Shown here: one piece after another, positions 63,141 through 64,000 of the stretch
How the letters are laid out: each line of letters begins with the position of its first letter
How positions within the stretch are numbered: the stretch's first letter is position 1
DNA from: CAVVYV01 sp963818205
GTDB taxonomy: Bacteria; Actinomycetota; Thermoleophilia; Solirubrobacterales; 70-9
Assembly (NCBI GenBank): GCA_963818205.1
Contig: CAWFRG010000014.1
Span: forward strand, 124,001-188,000
Length of the DNA: 64,000 nucleotides
Direction: 5' to 3'
Program-made: the position numbers and the translations under genes
Notes under the pieces: model-generated
What the model was told of the DNA's origin: nothing
What the model saw: only the letters and a program-made list of their open reading frames with translations
Database searches by the model: none

Positions 63141-63201
63141 CGCTCAACCAGCCTCGATCCAGATCCAGGCGAGGGTCATCCTGTGCCTCCTCAGACGTCG
63201 A

Positions 63202-64000
<799 letters not shown>

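Overview
The window is a very GC-rich chromosome segment from an actinobacterium. Gene order and content (rplU-rpmA-obgE, leuS, comEA-comEC-holA-rpsT-lepA-hrcA-dnaJ, phoH-ybeY-era, GTG/TTG starts, many 4-nt stop/start overlaps) fit Actinomycetota. A Solirubrobacterales/Thermoleophilia-like member is my best guess, but that is inference. Almost everything is housekeeping, and most of it lies on the minus strand.

Layout. 1-8.4 kb: 3' part of an ACT-domain malic enzyme, a 5'-truncated DUF222/HNH gene, a RibD-type reductase, a TIGR01777 epimerase, an mhqO/mhqD-like pair, a substrate-binding lipoprotein, a phosphofructokinase with pyrophosphate-type residues, and a rhodanese. 8.4-17.3 kb: hisIE followed by trpE-G-D-C-[htrA]-F-B-A and a small membrane protein. 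17.4-24.7 kb: hrcA-dnaJ-prmA-murI-DUF1232-yqeY-phoH-ybeY-era. 24.8-35.5 kb: a HadA/HadB-like dehydratase pair with a long palindrome in front, then lepA, murJ, rpsT, holA, comEC, comEA, acylphosphatase and a cupin. 35.7-41.3 kb: leuS, two plus-strand unknowns and acs. 41.4-43 kb: a PD-(D/E)XK nuclease frame that runs through a tRNA-Ala gene into a Phd-type antitoxin domain, then a DivIVA-like protein and a cupin. 43.4-55.2 kb: rng-rplU-rpmA-obgE, then proB-[GMC oxidase-ALDH]-proA-nadD-rsfS, with a nitrilase on the opposite strand. 55.4-64 kb: an elongasome cluster mreB-PBP2-rodA-mreC-mreD/PBP2 fusion-rodA, with two PBP2/RodA pairs.

The wall genes suggest a rod-shaped cell with two SEDS/class-B PBP synthases built around one MreBCD set. 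The DNA-uptake genes comEA/comEC are intact. Tryptophan and proline synthesis operons are complete but each is split by unrelated genes.

A technical theme: at least a dozen otherwise conserved genes (murI, prmA, hrcA, murJ, obgE, GMC oxidase, ALDH and others) are broken by single-base length errors. These are mostly one extra base, often in a short run or a CTT context, and the reading frame resumes cleanly on the other side. I read these mainly as sequencing or assembly errors, not decay. Two families of interspersed palindromic repeats sit mostly at gene 3' ends. No gene-free stretch exceeds 300 bases.
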